DNA of 64,000 nt from positions 3,844,001-3,908,000 of the forward strand of contig NZ_CP060784.1 of assembly GCF_014489555.1 (NCBI RefSeq), in the 5' to 3' direction. The stretch is from Hymenobacter qilianensis (GTDB taxonomy: Bacteria > Bacteroidota > Bacteroidia > Cytophagales > Hymenobacteraceae). The notes under the pieces were generated by a model. That model searched no databases. It was given only the letters and a program-made list of their open reading frames with translations, and was not told where the DNA came from. The translations under genes were made by a program, and so were the position numbers. How positions within the stretch are numbered: the first letter of the stretch is position 1; the number at the start of each line of letters is the position of its first letter. Positions 17,655-27,556 of the stretch are shown here, in pieces.

Positions 17655-18692
17655 ATGCCTAAGACCATTGACTATCCCCGCACTAGTTATCTGAGTGCCT
17701 GGGAAGTTGCTGAAGTAGTTGATGATACTGGCGGCAAGTGTGCTATTGAAACATGCGCACGCAAGCTTAATAGAAAGGTTAGTGGCTCTTTCAAAGCTAT
17801 TATTGGTTCCGCTGTTAAGTTTGGCCTTATAACTAGTAAACGAGAGCTACTCACTACTACAAACCTGTTTCGTCGGATCAAGCATGCCTATGACAAGCAG
17901 GAAGAGAAGGTTTTCCACCGGGAGGCTTTTCTACATCCGCCGCTATTCACTCAGATCTGCCGTAAGTTCCGGAGCCGCGAGCTGCCAGTGCATATGCTGG
18001 ATGTAATGTTGATCAGGGAATTCGGCGTTGAGGAGATCAACGCTCAAAATGTAGCGAAGGCCTTTGTGGAAGGCGCTCGGATGGTTGGGGTTATGGACGA
18101 GCGTAATGTGGTAGCGGATATCGATCAATTAGCTGCCCAACAACCTCCACGACGCGAACTGGCCAGCACGGACATGCCGATGAACTTGTTCCGGGCGCCC
18201 GCTACGGCGACTGCAGGCGCTTCTGTCACTTCAGATACTAGTGCTACAAAGCGAGCCTCCGAAACACCTAGACCCCAAACTACAGATAGTATTAGCTCCA
18301 TAGGGAATCTTGTACCAAAGGTGTCTTCCAAGGATGCTGTATCTGCGCTGTTTGGACTGGATACTGACGACTTAGAGGAAGAGACGGAACAAATGCCCCC
18401 CAGATCGCCTGAACTGGCGCCGTCGGCCTTTATGACTGAGCCTACAGTATCGGGTGCCGCACCCATGAATACTCCGCCGTCAGCGAATATGAACGGCGCT
18501 GTTCCAAAGGTTAGCAACAGCGCAGTACCTACACAGACTCAGAGAGTAGTTTCTAATTCCGGGTCAGCACCTTCATACTCTATCCGTATCACCGGACCGG
18601 GCATGGATACGCAGTTCAATATTCAGGATCTGGATGATGTGGAGATCGTACGGATACTGTTGGAGAAGATTAGGAGGCAATTGGCTGGCTAA
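17655..18692 (+). CDS. hypothetical protein with winged-helix-like N-terminus and small conserved C-terminal domain
   Basis: 345 aa, no recognised family. Residues about 1-75 (YPRTSYLSAWEVAEVVDD, CAIETCARKLNRKVSGSFKAIIGSAVKFGLI) look like a winged-helix domain; 80-165 is helical (FTQICRKFRSRELPVHMLDVMLIREFGV, NVAKAFVEGARMVGVMD). A low-complexity Ser/Thr/Pro/Ala linker spans about 170-300. The end (SYSIRITGPGMDTQFNIQDLDDVEIVRILLEKIRRQL) is a compact beta-hairpin/helix unit. Cytoplasmic, no signal. Located in an AT-rich island with short direct repeats just upstream, which would suit an autoregulating DNA-binding protein (inference). Confidence 0.6.
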   Translation: MPKTIDYPRTSYLSAWEVAEVVDDTGGKCAIETCARKLNRKVSGSFKAIIGSAVKFGLITSKRELLTTTNLFRRIKHAYDKQEEKVFHREAFLHPPLFTQICRKFRSRELPVHMLDVMLIREFGVEEINAQNVAKAFVEGARMVGVMDERNVVADIDQLAAQQPPRRELASTDMPMNLFRAPATATAGASVTSDTSATKRASETPRPQTTDSISSIGNLVPKVSSKDAVSALFGLDTDDLEEETEQMPPRSPELAPSAFMTEPTVSGAAPMNTPPSANMNGAVPKVSNSAVPTQTQRVVSNSGSAPSYSIRITGPGMDTQFNIQDLDDVEIVRILLEKIRRQLAG

Positions 18693-18797
18693 AGCTGACT
18701 TCTCCTGCCCTATTGTCAGTAAGGATCTATGCAGGCGATTCCACGCTTATAGATAAATTATGTTAACCATATTTCTCCCTCTTTAGCTTCTTTTAAA

Positions 18798-19052
18798 ATG
18801 TCCTTTTTGAAGTTCCGCATACTACTTTCCATCCTGAGCCTGGCTTTACTGGCTGCTTGCGAGCCACAACAAACCACAACTTCCAACCCGGCGGATAGCA
18901 CCCAGGCTATGCAGCAGGAGAATGACCGACTTAAGAGGCAAAATGATAGCCTTCAGAAGCTGTTGGAAAGCGAACGCATGACGCCTCGCTCAGAAATGCC
19001 CCCCACTACCCTCCCGCCAGCATCCGACTCAGCGGCAACGACCAATCCTTAA
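18798..19052 (+). CDS. small lipoprotein with coiled coil
   Basis: 84 aa. Signal peptide ending in the lipobox LLAAC (Cys about 21), a Thr/Gln-rich spacer, a short coiled coil (MQQENDRLKRQNDSLQKLLESER, about 38-60) and a Pro/Ser/Thr tail. Predicted to be anchored in the envelope, where the coiled coil could oligomerise. Not recognised as a named family. The codons for MPPTT cover an AAATGCCCCCCA motif copy (C run 18999-19004). Confidence 0.6.
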   Translation: MSFLKFRILLSILSLALLAACEPQQTTTSNPADSTQAMQQENDRLKRQNDSLQKLLESERMTPRSEMPPTTLPPASDSAATTNP

Positions 19053-19089
19053 GCTTCTGTGACATTCTCAACTGCTGCGCCCGCCATCT

Positions 19090-20013
19090 CTATCGCTGAA
19101 GCGTGCGCAGTAGTTGAGGCACGTTGTCTACCTCGATGGCGTCGGGGTGGGCAGCTACCAAGCGCCGGATCGAGCCGGCCGAACGCCCCCCAAACAGCAC
19201 AGCATCGAAGCCCGCAGCCTGTACCTGTGCAACTTGCGCCGGCGTCGCCAACGCTTTTGGTATCACGATGGCTTGCACCCCGATACCTTTAGCGGCGGCC
19301 AACCCAGCCACAAGGTCTTCGCCTTGGGTAATCTCCAGGCCCAGTGGAACCTGCGGAAGCGCCTGCCTGAGTTGGCGCAGCGTGGGTTGATAGGTTGTTA
19401 GAATAAGTAGACGGTCGGGGGGCACTTGATAGCGACGTATCAAAGCCGCCAGGGCCCGAGCCAACGCGGGTGAACGGGAATACTCCCCGCCGCACCCATC
19501 ACGCTCGTGCAAATCGAGATGCAGGTAAGGATACTGAGGATACCGCGCTACGCGCGCCAACAGCGTTTCCAGGGTTATAAGCCGTTCGTTGTGAAACAAA
19601 TCGTAGCCCCACCCACCCCGATACGGTAGCTTCACCAGTGCCGCCGCTGGCTGCTGACTTACGCAGCCGCTGTCGGTAGTCATGGAGTTGAGCGTTGGAT
19701 CATGGTAGAGCATAGGGATGCTATCCTGACTTAATTGCACATCAATCTCCACGCCGTCGGCCCCCTGCGACAGGGCCTTCTCCACACCTGCCAGGCTGCT
19801 GGGCGGCAAGGGGTTGAAAGGATTCAGGGGAGTAAAAAAGCCGGAGCCAGCGTGCCCAATCACCTGAATATGGCCCGCATGACGGTTGGTGAGCGGGCCG
19901 GGAACGGACGCGTTAGACTCCCAAATCAAGTGGCCGGCACCCAGCAGGCCAGCCAAAAGCAGTATGCCCCCTCCTATCCGGCGGGCTCGTTTTGTTCGAC
20001 GCATAGCGCGCAA
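19090..20013 (-). CDS. glycerophosphodiester phosphodiesterase family protein
   Basis: 307 aa TIM-barrel GDPD. After an N-terminal membrane anchor (GGGILLLAGLLGAGHLIW, about 14-31) comes VIGHAGSGF, a variant of the usual HRG motif, then GVEIDVQLSQDSIPMLYHD with the metal-binding Glu-Asp and the catalytic His, and HLDLHE later. Hydrolyses glycerophosphodiesters to sn-glycerol-3-phosphate and an alcohol (family knowledge), probably on the outer face of the inner membrane. The first Gly-His-Ala-Gly in place of His-Arg-Gly may shift specificity. Diverges from the epimerase at 20105. Confidence 0.85.
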   Translation of the reverse strand: MRAMRRTKRARRIGGGILLLAGLLGAGHLIWESNASVPGPLTNRHAGHIQVIGHAGSGFFTPLNPFNPLPPSSLAGVEKALSQGADGVEIDVQLSQDSIPMLYHDPTLNSMTTDSGCVSQQPAAALVKLPYRGGWGYDLFHNERLITLETLLARVARYPQYPYLHLDLHERDGCGGEYSRSPALARALAALIRRYQVPPDRLLILTTYQPTLRQLRQALPQVPLGLEITQGEDLVAGLAAAKGIGVQAIVIPKALATPAQVAQVQAAGFDAVLFGGRSAGSIRRLVAAHPDAIEVDNVPQLLRTLQR

Positions 20014-20064
20014 GTTCGCAGTTTAAGCTGGCTTCCTGCTTACCCTCAACTGCATAATTCATTC

Positions 20065-20072
20065 TACCTTTA
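20065..20072 (+). promoter_or_regulatory. possible -7 box TACCTTTA for the epimerase gene
   Basis: TACCTTTA is one mismatch from TAnnTTTG and sits about 33 nt before the epimerase ATG in the divergent intergenic gap. No clear -33 box. Confidence 0.3.
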
Positions 20073-20104
20073 GCCCCACTTTCCTGCTTTTCCCCGCTTT
20101 GCTT

Positions 20105-21089
20105 ATGCCTTCGGTTCTGGTTACGGGTTGCGCCGGCTTTATTGGTTCTCACCTCTGTGAACGCCTGCTGGCCGACGGCTATCAGGTGGTGGGCCTCGAC
20201 AACTTTGACCCCTTTTATGCCCGCAGCCTCAAGCAGGACAATATGGGGGCTTTTTGCAGCATCCTTCCTTTCGCTTTCTGGAGCTGGATCTGCGCGCCGG
20301 CTCCGAGGCCCTGACCCAGGCCCTGGGTGCTACGCCGATCGGGCTGGTGGTGCACCTGGCGGCCAAAGCCGGCGTCGGGCCCTCAGTGCGCGAACCGGCC
20401 GCCTACCTGGACAACAATGTGCTGGGCACCACCCATCTGCTGGAATGGATGCGGCAGCAAGGCATAGGCAAGCTTTTTTTTGCCTCCTCGTCATCCGTGT
20501 ACGGCAACTCCCCCAGCGGCCCTTTCGCGAGGACCAATCCCTTCTCCAGGCCTGCATCTCGCCGTACGCGGCCTCCAAGCTGGCCGGCGAACAATTAACG
20601 TATACCTACCATCACCTCTACGGCTTAAGCGTGCTTAATGCCCGCTTTTTTACGGTCTTTGGGCCACGTCAACGGCCCGATCTGGCCATTCATAAGTTTG
20701 TGCGCCTCCTACAAGCCGGTGAGCCCATTCCCGTGTTTGGCGACGGCACCACTGCCCGCGACTATACCTATGTGGGCGATACCGTGGAGGGCATCGCCCG
20801 GGGCGTGGCGTACTTACTTTCCCAGCCCCCTGGCTTTGAGACAATCAATCTGGGCAACAGCCACCCGGTAGCGCTGCTGGAGTTGATTCACGCCGTCGGG
20901 GAAGCGGTCGGAATTGCCCCCCAGCTGGTCTTTCAGCCCATGCAGGCCGGCGACGTGGACGTGACGTACGCCGATAGTAGCAAGGCGCAGGCGTTGCTGG
21001 GCTATGCGCCCCAGACTTCCCTGGCGGAAGGCCTCAGGCAGTTTGTAAGCTGGCAACAGAATACTAACGGCTCACCGCTGCAAGCCTAA
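20105..21089 (+). CDS. NAD-dependent nucleotide-sugar epimerase, UDP-glucuronate 4-epimerase-like; two frameshifts as read
   Basis: Extended SDR. First frame: PSVLVTGCAGFIGSHLCERLL and VVGLDNFDPFY, the NAD site. Second frame from about 20248: LVVHLAAKAGVGPSV, YLDNNVLGTTHLLEWM, FFASSSSVYG. Third frame from about 20525: ISPYAASKLAGEQLTYTY, the catalytic YxxxK, then RFFTVFGPRQRPDLAIHKF, which is typical of UDP-GlcA epimerases, and RDYTYVGDTVEGI. One base at the G run 20245-20249 and one near 20520-20525 restores 328 aa. Product is probably UDP-galacturonate or a related sugar for surface polysaccharide. Followed convergently by the large transporter fusion gene with only three bases between stops. 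Confidence 0.87.
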
Positions 21090-21092
21090 AGC

Positions 21093-24000
21093 TTACGCCG
21101 CCACGCCGGGCAGCATCTTTTCATTCTGAAGGCGCAGGCGCTGGCAGAGCACGCGCATAATGTTGCGGGCAACCTCTGAGCACTCTTCCATCACATCGTA
21201 GAAGTCCTCCTGATCAATGCGGAAGGCTACCACCGGGCTCTGCGCCACGGCCGTGGCGGAGCGGGCTTCGGCATCCAGCAAGGCCAGCTCCCCGAAGAAG
21301 TCGCCTTTACGGAAAGTCGTGAGATGAAGAGGCCCGTCGAAGATTCCGACTTCCCCCTGACTTACAATAAACAGGGAGTTGCCCAGGTTTCCTTTAACGA
21401 AAATCCCCTGATCGGGCTGAAATGCCACCTCCTTCATGATAGGCACAATGGTACCCAGAACGTTCTCGGGGGTTTCGGCAAACAGGGCGGTGCCTTTCAA
21501 CAGCAGTACGCGCTCCCGCGCCGATACGCAGGAAGCGGAAGCGTGGGGAGTATTCATAAGCAGCTGATGGGAATCCGGGTACACAGAAATCAGTTGGTCG
21601 AAAGCCGCGGGGCGCTGCAGGGGCAGCTGGCGCAGCACCACCATAGCACTCTCCTGAATAAGAATGTTGGCGGACAGCAGGTGTGGATGTAAATACAGGA
21701 CGGTTTCGGGGTTCGGGTGCCACTGCAGCAGCGCCACGCTAATCGTCCAGGCCGAAAAGGAGGCAGACCCGCGCCGCACAATGGAGGTTTGAATAGGCTC
21801 GGCGGAACTCCGAGGACCCAGTAAGCTATCGAAGGTTTGCACCTTATCACGCAAGCGGCCGGTATCGAGCAAGGCTTGCAGGCCTTGGTAAAGCGGACGG
21901 GGAATCAGGTTGTCCAGAATCTCCAGGGCATTGGCCTGCCGTTCGCCTGCCGAGTGGGCCACGCCGCGCTGGGCATCCAGAATATGCTGGCGCTCGTAAA
22001 TCTGCATGAGCAGCCAGAACAGGCGCTGCTGCCCTTTTTTTAGCTCGTAGCGCAAGGCCGCGCGCAGCTCGGCGTTGGCGCTGCTCATGCCATGCAGCAC
22101 TTGCTGGGCCAGCCGCATTTCCTTCTCTACCAGGCGCTGAAACAGGGGCGCCTCGGCGGGCACGGTGGCGTAGCTGCTCAGCGCCCGCAGCACCGCCGCT
22201 CGGGCGTGCAGATTGGAGCTTTGAGCCACCTCCACCAACACCTGCCGGGCTGCCGGGGTAGCCAGCCGGGCACATACCTGCGCCAGCAGCTGCAGGTAGC
22301 GCCCATCCGATTCCTTCGTTAAAGAGTCTTTGATCTGGGGCAATGCCGGCGCCCCGATTTCCACCAGGCTGTCGGCCACCGAATGCCTTACCGTTTTGTT
22401 GCGCAGCAAGTGCAGCAGATCATCCGTCAGGGCCGGATTGGTCGTGTCAGCGGCGGCGGTTACGGCGGCCTGCACTACCTCCGGAAACGGGCTGTGCAGG
22501 CAAGTCGTCAGGAGCTCGCTTTGCTGCTCGGGGGCTAAAAACTGGATCAGCCCCAGCGCCAGAAGGCGGGAGTTGGTGTCGGAGGCAGTCAGGATAGCTC
22601 GTAGGCTTTCCCGGGCCTGAACGTCATCGGGCGCTTGCGCCAGCCGGCCCCGCATGGCTCCCCGACGCACCACCATATCCGGATGAAGCAGTAAATCATT
22701 CGCCTCGTGGTGGGCTCCGGCCAGGGTGCTGGCGGCTTCGCGCAGCTTCGGGTCGGGGTCGTCGAGGGCCAGACGCCGCAGCAGGCCCGCGTCGGCCTGG
22801 TGGCCCACCAGGCTCAGCACGCGCGTGCGCACCCGGCTATCGGTGTGCGAAAGCAGGGCCTCCGCGTTCTTGACCAGCCCGCCGGCTTTCAGCAGCTCAT
22901 CAATGGCCTGCAACGCTTCCTCCACCCCACTGTCAGGTTCTTCCTCTTCGGGCGCCAGGGAGCCGCTGGGGGGCAAATTTGCCTCGGTGCTGGCTCCAAA
23001 GCGCAGGCCCAGCGCGTCTTTCAGCTCATCCAGATATTTCCAGTACGTGCGCTGCAACAGGAAAACAGCCGCCAGCAGCAGCAGCCCCATCCACACAAAC
23101 GGCACCCACTGGTTAAGGGCCGGTGAGCCATGCAAGCCCAGCAGCAGTAAGCCCCCAGACCCAAGCCCAGCGGCTCGTAGAAGCCTTTAGCCAGGGTATG
23201 TCCTTCTAGGCGCTCCAGGGGCGTGAGGGGTTGAAACAGCACCAGAAACACGGGCTCAAACAAGGCCTGGCGCAGTACTTCCAGCGTCAGATAAAGCCCC
23301 CCAAAGTACACCAGCAGCACGGCCGGACCGACGGCCGCCACCTCCAAGGCCCCGAACAGCAGAATACCCGCCAGGGCCGTGAGCGGCAGCAAAGCCAGGG
23401 TCCAGCGCACCCCAAGCCAGTCGATGCCGCGGCGCGTAAAGAGCAGCTTGAACAGCATGGCCAGCAGATAAGTAAGGGCCAAAACGCCCCCCACGTACTG
23501 CAGAATCGTGGTTTGATCCTGCAGCTTGTACTTCACGTTCACAAAGAAGATATACTCCACGCCCACCGCTACGGCGGCAATAGCCGTCAGGCTCAGGCCC
23601 ATGGCATGAATCAGGGGGCTGGCCCCAAATACCTGGCGTACCAGCGCCGACTGTTCCGGACGCGCCACCCGGGGCGCCCCCGGCCGGGCCACCACCTGCC
23701 GCGATTTAAACGTGGCCCGCTGAATTACGGAGGCCAGCACATAGGCCCCGCAGGCGGTCAGCAAAAGCACATACAGCTCATTATAAGCGTGCACCACCAC
23801 GGCAAGCACGGCACCAATGGCTTTGGCGGGCATATCGCCGGCACTGATGATGCTGAACAGCCGCCGCCCTTGCCGCACGTTGAAAACCACCGCCGACATA
23901 CCCCAAAACTCAAGGTTGGTAAGCAGATAAATCAGGCGGTAGCCTGTCATAATGGCCACGGCCGTAGTTACGGATGGGCCCAGCAAGAGCAGCAGTGTCA

Positions 24001-24289
24001 GCACGAGCGTGAGCACCACCGCCACCAGCAGCGCCCGCACGGCCAGCTTCTGCAATAGCCAATGGTGTTCAAAGTGCGCGTACAATTTGCCCACGGCCAT
24101 CATAGCCAGTGCGCCCACGCAGTACGCGAGGGGCAGATTGCGCTCCGGGTTCACTTCCAGCAGCAGCACGTTGGCCGTCACGTACACCAGAATGGTGCCC
24201 ATGCCCAGCAAAAAGTTGTGCGCAAAAAACAACCAAACCGTCTTGGTCTCGCCGGGTCGTATTCCCAGAAACCGGGTTAGCTTCTCCAT
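21093..24289 (-). CDS. giant fusion: ADP/ATP-carrier/MFS-like transporter - HEAT repeats - cyclic-nucleotide-binding domain; one frameshift as read
   Basis: About 1065 aa after restoring one G in the run at 23152-23156; without it the gene splits into 23021-24289 and 21093-23135. Residues 1 to about 440: at least ten membrane segments (FFAHNFLLGMGTILVYVTA, LLVAVVLTLVLTLLLLLGP, LLPLTALAGILLFGAL), resembling Npt/TLC nucleotide carriers and MFS proteins. Then a soluble stretch of HEAT-like helical repeats (DSRVRTRVLSLVGHQADAGLLRRLA, DPDPKLREAASTLAGAH). The end is a Crp-type cNMP domain (IFVKGNLGNSLFIVSQGEVGIF, FFGELALLDAEARSATAVA). The layout suggests transport gated by a cyclic nucleotide or by a HEAT partner (inference). 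Confidence 0.82.
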
Positions 24290-24367
24290 GAGAATTGATC
24301 AGTTAAAAAAGCCCCCAACAGCTGCTGGCAGGCCCTTGGCAGGCTGGGCCAGTCCCGACGAGGCGGC

Positions 24368-25354
24368 TTAGTGCAAGGCGCGCTTCTTGACCAGTCCGCC
24401 CTTGGTGTCGTTGATGCTTTGCATGACCACAAAAGCGTTCGGATCGATTTTATGAATCTCATCGGTCAGGCCCACAACCTCCAGGCGGGTAACGACCGTG
24501 AAAATGGCTTCTGTTTTCAGGTGCTGATGACCGTGCGAGCCGTAGCCCTGGGTAACCTCGTACACGGTAGCGCCGCGGCGCAGCTTATCGGTTATCATCT
24601 GCCGGATTTCGGTGCTGTGGAAGGAGATAATCGTCAGGCCGGTGTATTCCTCAATGCCCACCAGCACAAAATCCACGGTTTTGGCGGCGGATAAGTAGGC
24701 CAGAATGGAGTACAAAGCGGTTTCGATGGATAGCAGCCACGCCGCCACGCTAAAGATGATGATATTGATAATCAGTACAATATCGCCAATCGAGAGCGGC
24801 AGCTTGCGACTAAGCCAGAGAGCCAGAATTTCGGTGCCATCGAGTACGCCGCCGCCCCGCATGGCCAGGCCAATGCCCGCCCCCAGAAAGAAACCGCCAA
24901 ACACGGCAATCAGCAGCTTATCCTCCGTCACGCTGGGAAAGGAGACGATCAGCAGCGCCCCAGACAAGGCCATAATGGTAAGCAGGGTTTTAAGCGCAAA
25001 CTTTCGTCCTAGCTGATAATAGCCCAGAATAATAAAGGGAATATTGATAACCAGAATCAGCACCGACAGGGACATCCCGGTCAGATGCCTTACCAGCAGG
25101 GAGATACCCGTAACGCCCCCGTCGATAAACTCGTTGGGCAGCAGAAAGCCCTTCAAACCCAGCGCGGCCGAAAAAACCCCCGCCAGCAGCAGCAGCGTCT
25201 GCACTATCGTGCGGCGTACCCAGCGTTGCGACAGCGTATAAAACAGCCTATAATTGGTCGGCTCCGCTGCCGCGTCTTCCACGGGGGCCGCTACCACTTG
25301 CTGAGCGTAGCGCTTGGTGCGAAAGCGAGAAGGAATGAGATGATCGAGCAACAT
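24368..25354 (-). CDS. YitT family membrane protein (DUF161/DUF2179)
   Basis: About 328 aa from the ATG at 25354. Membrane part with LLLLAGVFSAALGLKGFLLPNEFIDGGVTGISLLV and FFLGAGIGLAMRGGGVLDGTEILAL, the two pseudo-repeats typical of YitT, and a C-terminal DUF2179 cytoplasmic domain (YTGLTIISFHSTEIRQMITDKLRRGATVYEVTQGYG, AIFTVVTRLEV). Function unknown; suspected transporter. The frame is open to 25528, but the extra N-terminal residues are basic and not family-like. It lies 78 bp upstream of the transporter fusion and may share its transcript. Confidence 0.85.
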   Translation of the reverse strand: MLLDHLIPSRFRTKRYAQQVVAAPVEDAAAEPTNYRLFYTLSQRWVRRTIVQTLLLLAGVFSAALGLKGFLLPNEFIDGGVTGISLLVRHLTGMSLSVLILVINIPFIILGYYQLGRKFALKTLLTIMALSGALLIVSFPSVTEDKLLIAVFGGFFLGAGIGLAMRGGGVLDGTEILALWLSRKLPLSIGDIVLIINIIIFSVAAWLLSIETALYSILAYLSAAKTVDFVLVGIEEYTGLTIISFHSTEIRQMITDKLRRGATVYEVTQGYGSHGHQHLKTEAIFTVVTRLEVVGLTDEIHKIDPNAFVVMQSINDTKGGLVKKRALH

Positions 25355-25578
25355 TGCCGCCAGCAAAAGCCAGGTGTTCACTACCGATATATTCGCCGCA
25401 GGCCAACCAGCCGGGGCTGCGGCCTGACGAAAGCAGAAAACGCCAGTAACGAGCTCCACGCTTGCACCGGCACCGAAGAACCAAATCTGATTTCGTGCCC
25501 TTTTTCTCCGCGGAAGACGAAGGGGCACTACTTGAAAATATCGGATTAATTTAATTAAATCGCAAAATAATACTTGAG

Positions 25579-26622
25579 CTAGGCCAGGCGCTTTTTAGGG
25601 TCAATAGGCAGGGAAATGGTAAACTCTGTGTATTCCCCTTCCTTGCTGTCCAGGCTGAGCGTGCCGCCGTGGCCTTTGGTAATGATATCGTAGCTCAGAG
25701 AAAGGCCCAGGCCGGTACCCTCGCCGGTGGGCTTAGTGGTGAAAAAGGGCTGGTATATCTTCTCACGTACCGCCGCCGGAATCCCGTTCCCGTTATCGCG
25801 CACCCGCACCTGCACCGTGTTGCCCACCGGGCGGGTTTGCACGCACACTTCCGGGCAATAGCCGGGCGGCGCCTGCCGGCTCTTTTCCGTCACGGCATAA
25901 AAGGCATTGGTGAGCAGATTCAGAAAGACCCGGCTCAGGTCCTGAGGCAACACCAGTACGGGTTGCAGGTTGGGGTCAAGCTCCGTGAGGAGCGTGGCGT
26001 TCGAGTCCTTATTCTTGGCCCGCCAGCCGTGGTAAGCCAGGCGCAGGCTTTCTTCCACCAAGGTATTAATATTTGTGAGCTGGCGCTGGGTGCTGCCGGC
26101 CCTGGAGTGCTCCAGCATGCTTTTCACAATGCGGTCGGCCCGATTGCCATGCTGATGTATGCGGCTTTGGTTTTGAATAAGCTCCTGCAGCAGCACCTGG
26201 ATATTTTGCCTCCCATCCTCCGACAGGTGCTCCTTGGCCAGTTCCTCCTCCAGCTCGGCCACCAAATCCACGCTCAGGTCGGAGAAGTTATTCACAAAGT
26301 TCAGCGGGTTCTGAATCTCATGGGCAATGCCGGCCGTGAGCTCGCCCAGGGAGGCCATTTTTTCGCGTTGCACCAGCTGGGTTTGGGTTGTTTTCAGGTC
26401 CGCGAGTGCCTGCTCCAGGTCGTTGCGCTGGGCAATTATCTCCGAGGTGCGAGCCGCTACCTGCTGCTCCAGCTGCTCATTCTGCTGGGCCAGAATCTGC
26501 TGCTTTTCCTGCTCCTGCACCAGGCGCCGCCGCTGCTCTCGGATCAGAATGGTCACGATGCCCAGGGCCAGCAGCAGCAGGATGGGACCAACGAGCAGAA
26601 AAGGAATCAGGGCATCGGGCAT
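25579..26622 (-). CDS. membrane-anchored sensor histidine kinase
   Basis: 347 aa. One N-terminal transmembrane helix (PFLLVGPILLLLALGIVTILI, 7-27), a long coiled coil (30-90) and no separate sensor domain. The H box is LTAGIAHEIQNPLNFVNNFSDLS with phospho-acceptor H101. The ATPase part has N box FLNLLTNAFYAV, G1 DNGNGIP, F box FFTTKPTGEGTGLGLSL. Autophosphorylates and passes phosphate to an unidentified regulator; none is adjacent. The 7TM gene immediately upstream on the same strand may provide the sensing module. Confidence 0.9.
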   Translation of the reverse strand: MPDALIPFLLVGPILLLLALGIVTILIREQRRRLVQEQEKQQILAQQNEQLEQQVAARTSEIIAQRNDLEQALADLKTTQTQLVQREKMASLGELTAGIAHEIQNPLNFVNNFSDLSVDLVAELEEELAKEHLSEDGRQNIQVLLQELIQNQSRIHQHGNRADRIVKSMLEHSRAGSTQRQLTNINTLVEESLRLAYHGWRAKNKDSNATLLTELDPNLQPVLVLPQDLSRVFLNLLTNAFYAVTEKSRQAPPGYCPEVCVQTRPVGNTVQVRVRDNGNGIPAAVREKIYQPFFTTKPTGEGTGLGLSLSYDIITKGHGGTLSLDSKEGEYTEFTISLPIDPKKRLA

Positions 26623-26713
26623 GGCACTAGCCAGCTAAGCACAACGTAAAAAAAACGAAGCTATGGTTCTAAGTTAAGCATCTGGGGGGCAAATTCAGCG
26701 GCTCTCCGGTTGC

Positions 26714-27547
26714 TCATTTATCTTGAAGAAGGTGTACCGATTTGGCAAGGTCGGAAGGTGCGCGCAGACCAGCACTGGCCGGCAGTAGGGCCGTAAGCTG
26801 CTGGCCCAGCAGCCAATAGGGCCGCCGGCGCCAGCTGCTGTAGTGCAGCCAGCGCGGCAAGGCCGCGCGCGCCGACACGCTTATCGGAAAGAAGCGGAAC
26901 ATCCAGGCAAACAACGCCATGTGCACGGCGGCCAGAAACGTATCGGGGCTGCTCAGGAGCGTGTCGAGGCGGATGATAGTGGCCACATCGTAGTATTCGG
27001 CGCTATAGATGATATTGATAGCCGCATACGTTACTACGGAGCAGGAACAGTACACCAAAATGGCGACGCTGAAAAAGAACTCCGGCTGCTTTTCCAGCTC
27101 GAAGGGCGAGCTTCGGGTCAGGTACACCACGTGGAGGAGAGCCAGCGTAACCAGAATGGTGCAGCCCAGGGCCTGCGCGTAGCTGTTCACGTCCGTAATA
27201 AAACCATTAAGCACGGTGGCATCCAGTAAGGCCACAACCAGAAACATGCCTATACTGAGCCGGATAAGCTGATGCACCCGCCCGGCGGGCAACAGGCGCT
27301 GATAGGTGCCCGCCAGCAAAACCACCATGAGCACCGTGCTCAGGTGGAAAAGGTACACGTTGTTGCGAATGGTGATGCGGCTGAGCGTGTCCATGGGAAA
27401 CAGCACCACTTTGGCGGCCACATAATAGAATACCAGCCGGAAGCGATACGGAATGTGCTGCCGGCGCAGGCATGCGCACGCAAACGGCAGTATAGGTGCA
27501 GCCTCCAGTACCCGGTTAATCAAATGAACGACGACCCAAGCATCCAT
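26714..27547 (-). CDS. multi-pass membrane protein (about seven helices), unknown function
   Basis: 277 aa, hydrophobic almost throughout: segments near 34-50 (FRLVFYYVAAKVVLFP), 66-82 (LFHLSTVLMVVLLAGTY), 96-117 (LIRLSIGMFLVVALLDATVLNG), 128-146 (LGCTILVTLALLHVVYLT), 157-178 (FFSVAILVYCSCSVVTYAAINI) and 205-222 (FLAAVHMALFAWMFRFFP). The tail is basic and probably cytoplasmic. Gap to the downstream histidine kinase is 91 bp with a CTGGGGGGCAAATT motif copy in it (G run 26683-26688). A split sensor with the kinase is plausible but unproven. Confidence 0.6.
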   Translation of the reverse strand: MDAWVVVHLINRVLEAAPILPFACACLRRQHIPYRFRLVFYYVAAKVVLFPMDTLSRITIRNNVYLFHLSTVLMVVLLAGTYQRLLPAGRVHQLIRLSIGMFLVVALLDATVLNGFITDVNSYAQALGCTILVTLALLHVVYLTRSSPFELEKQPEFFFSVAILVYCSCSVVTYAAINIIYSAEYYDVATIIRLDTLLSSPDTFLAAVHMALFAWMFRFFPISVSARAALPRWLHYSSWRRRPYWLLGQQLTALLPASAGLRAPSDLAKSVHLLQDK

Positions 27548-27556
27548 TCGCGTTAC

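Noticed and set aside
20099..21089. Epimerase as a pseudogene
   Set aside because: Both breaks are single-base and the three parts join to a complete 328-aa enzyme, in line with the general run-length error pattern.
21093..24289. Two separate genes, a membrane transporter and a HEAT/cNMP protein
   Set aside because: The break lies in a five-base G/C run and one base gives a continuous chain; the downstream ORF begins inside the membrane domain's last helix.
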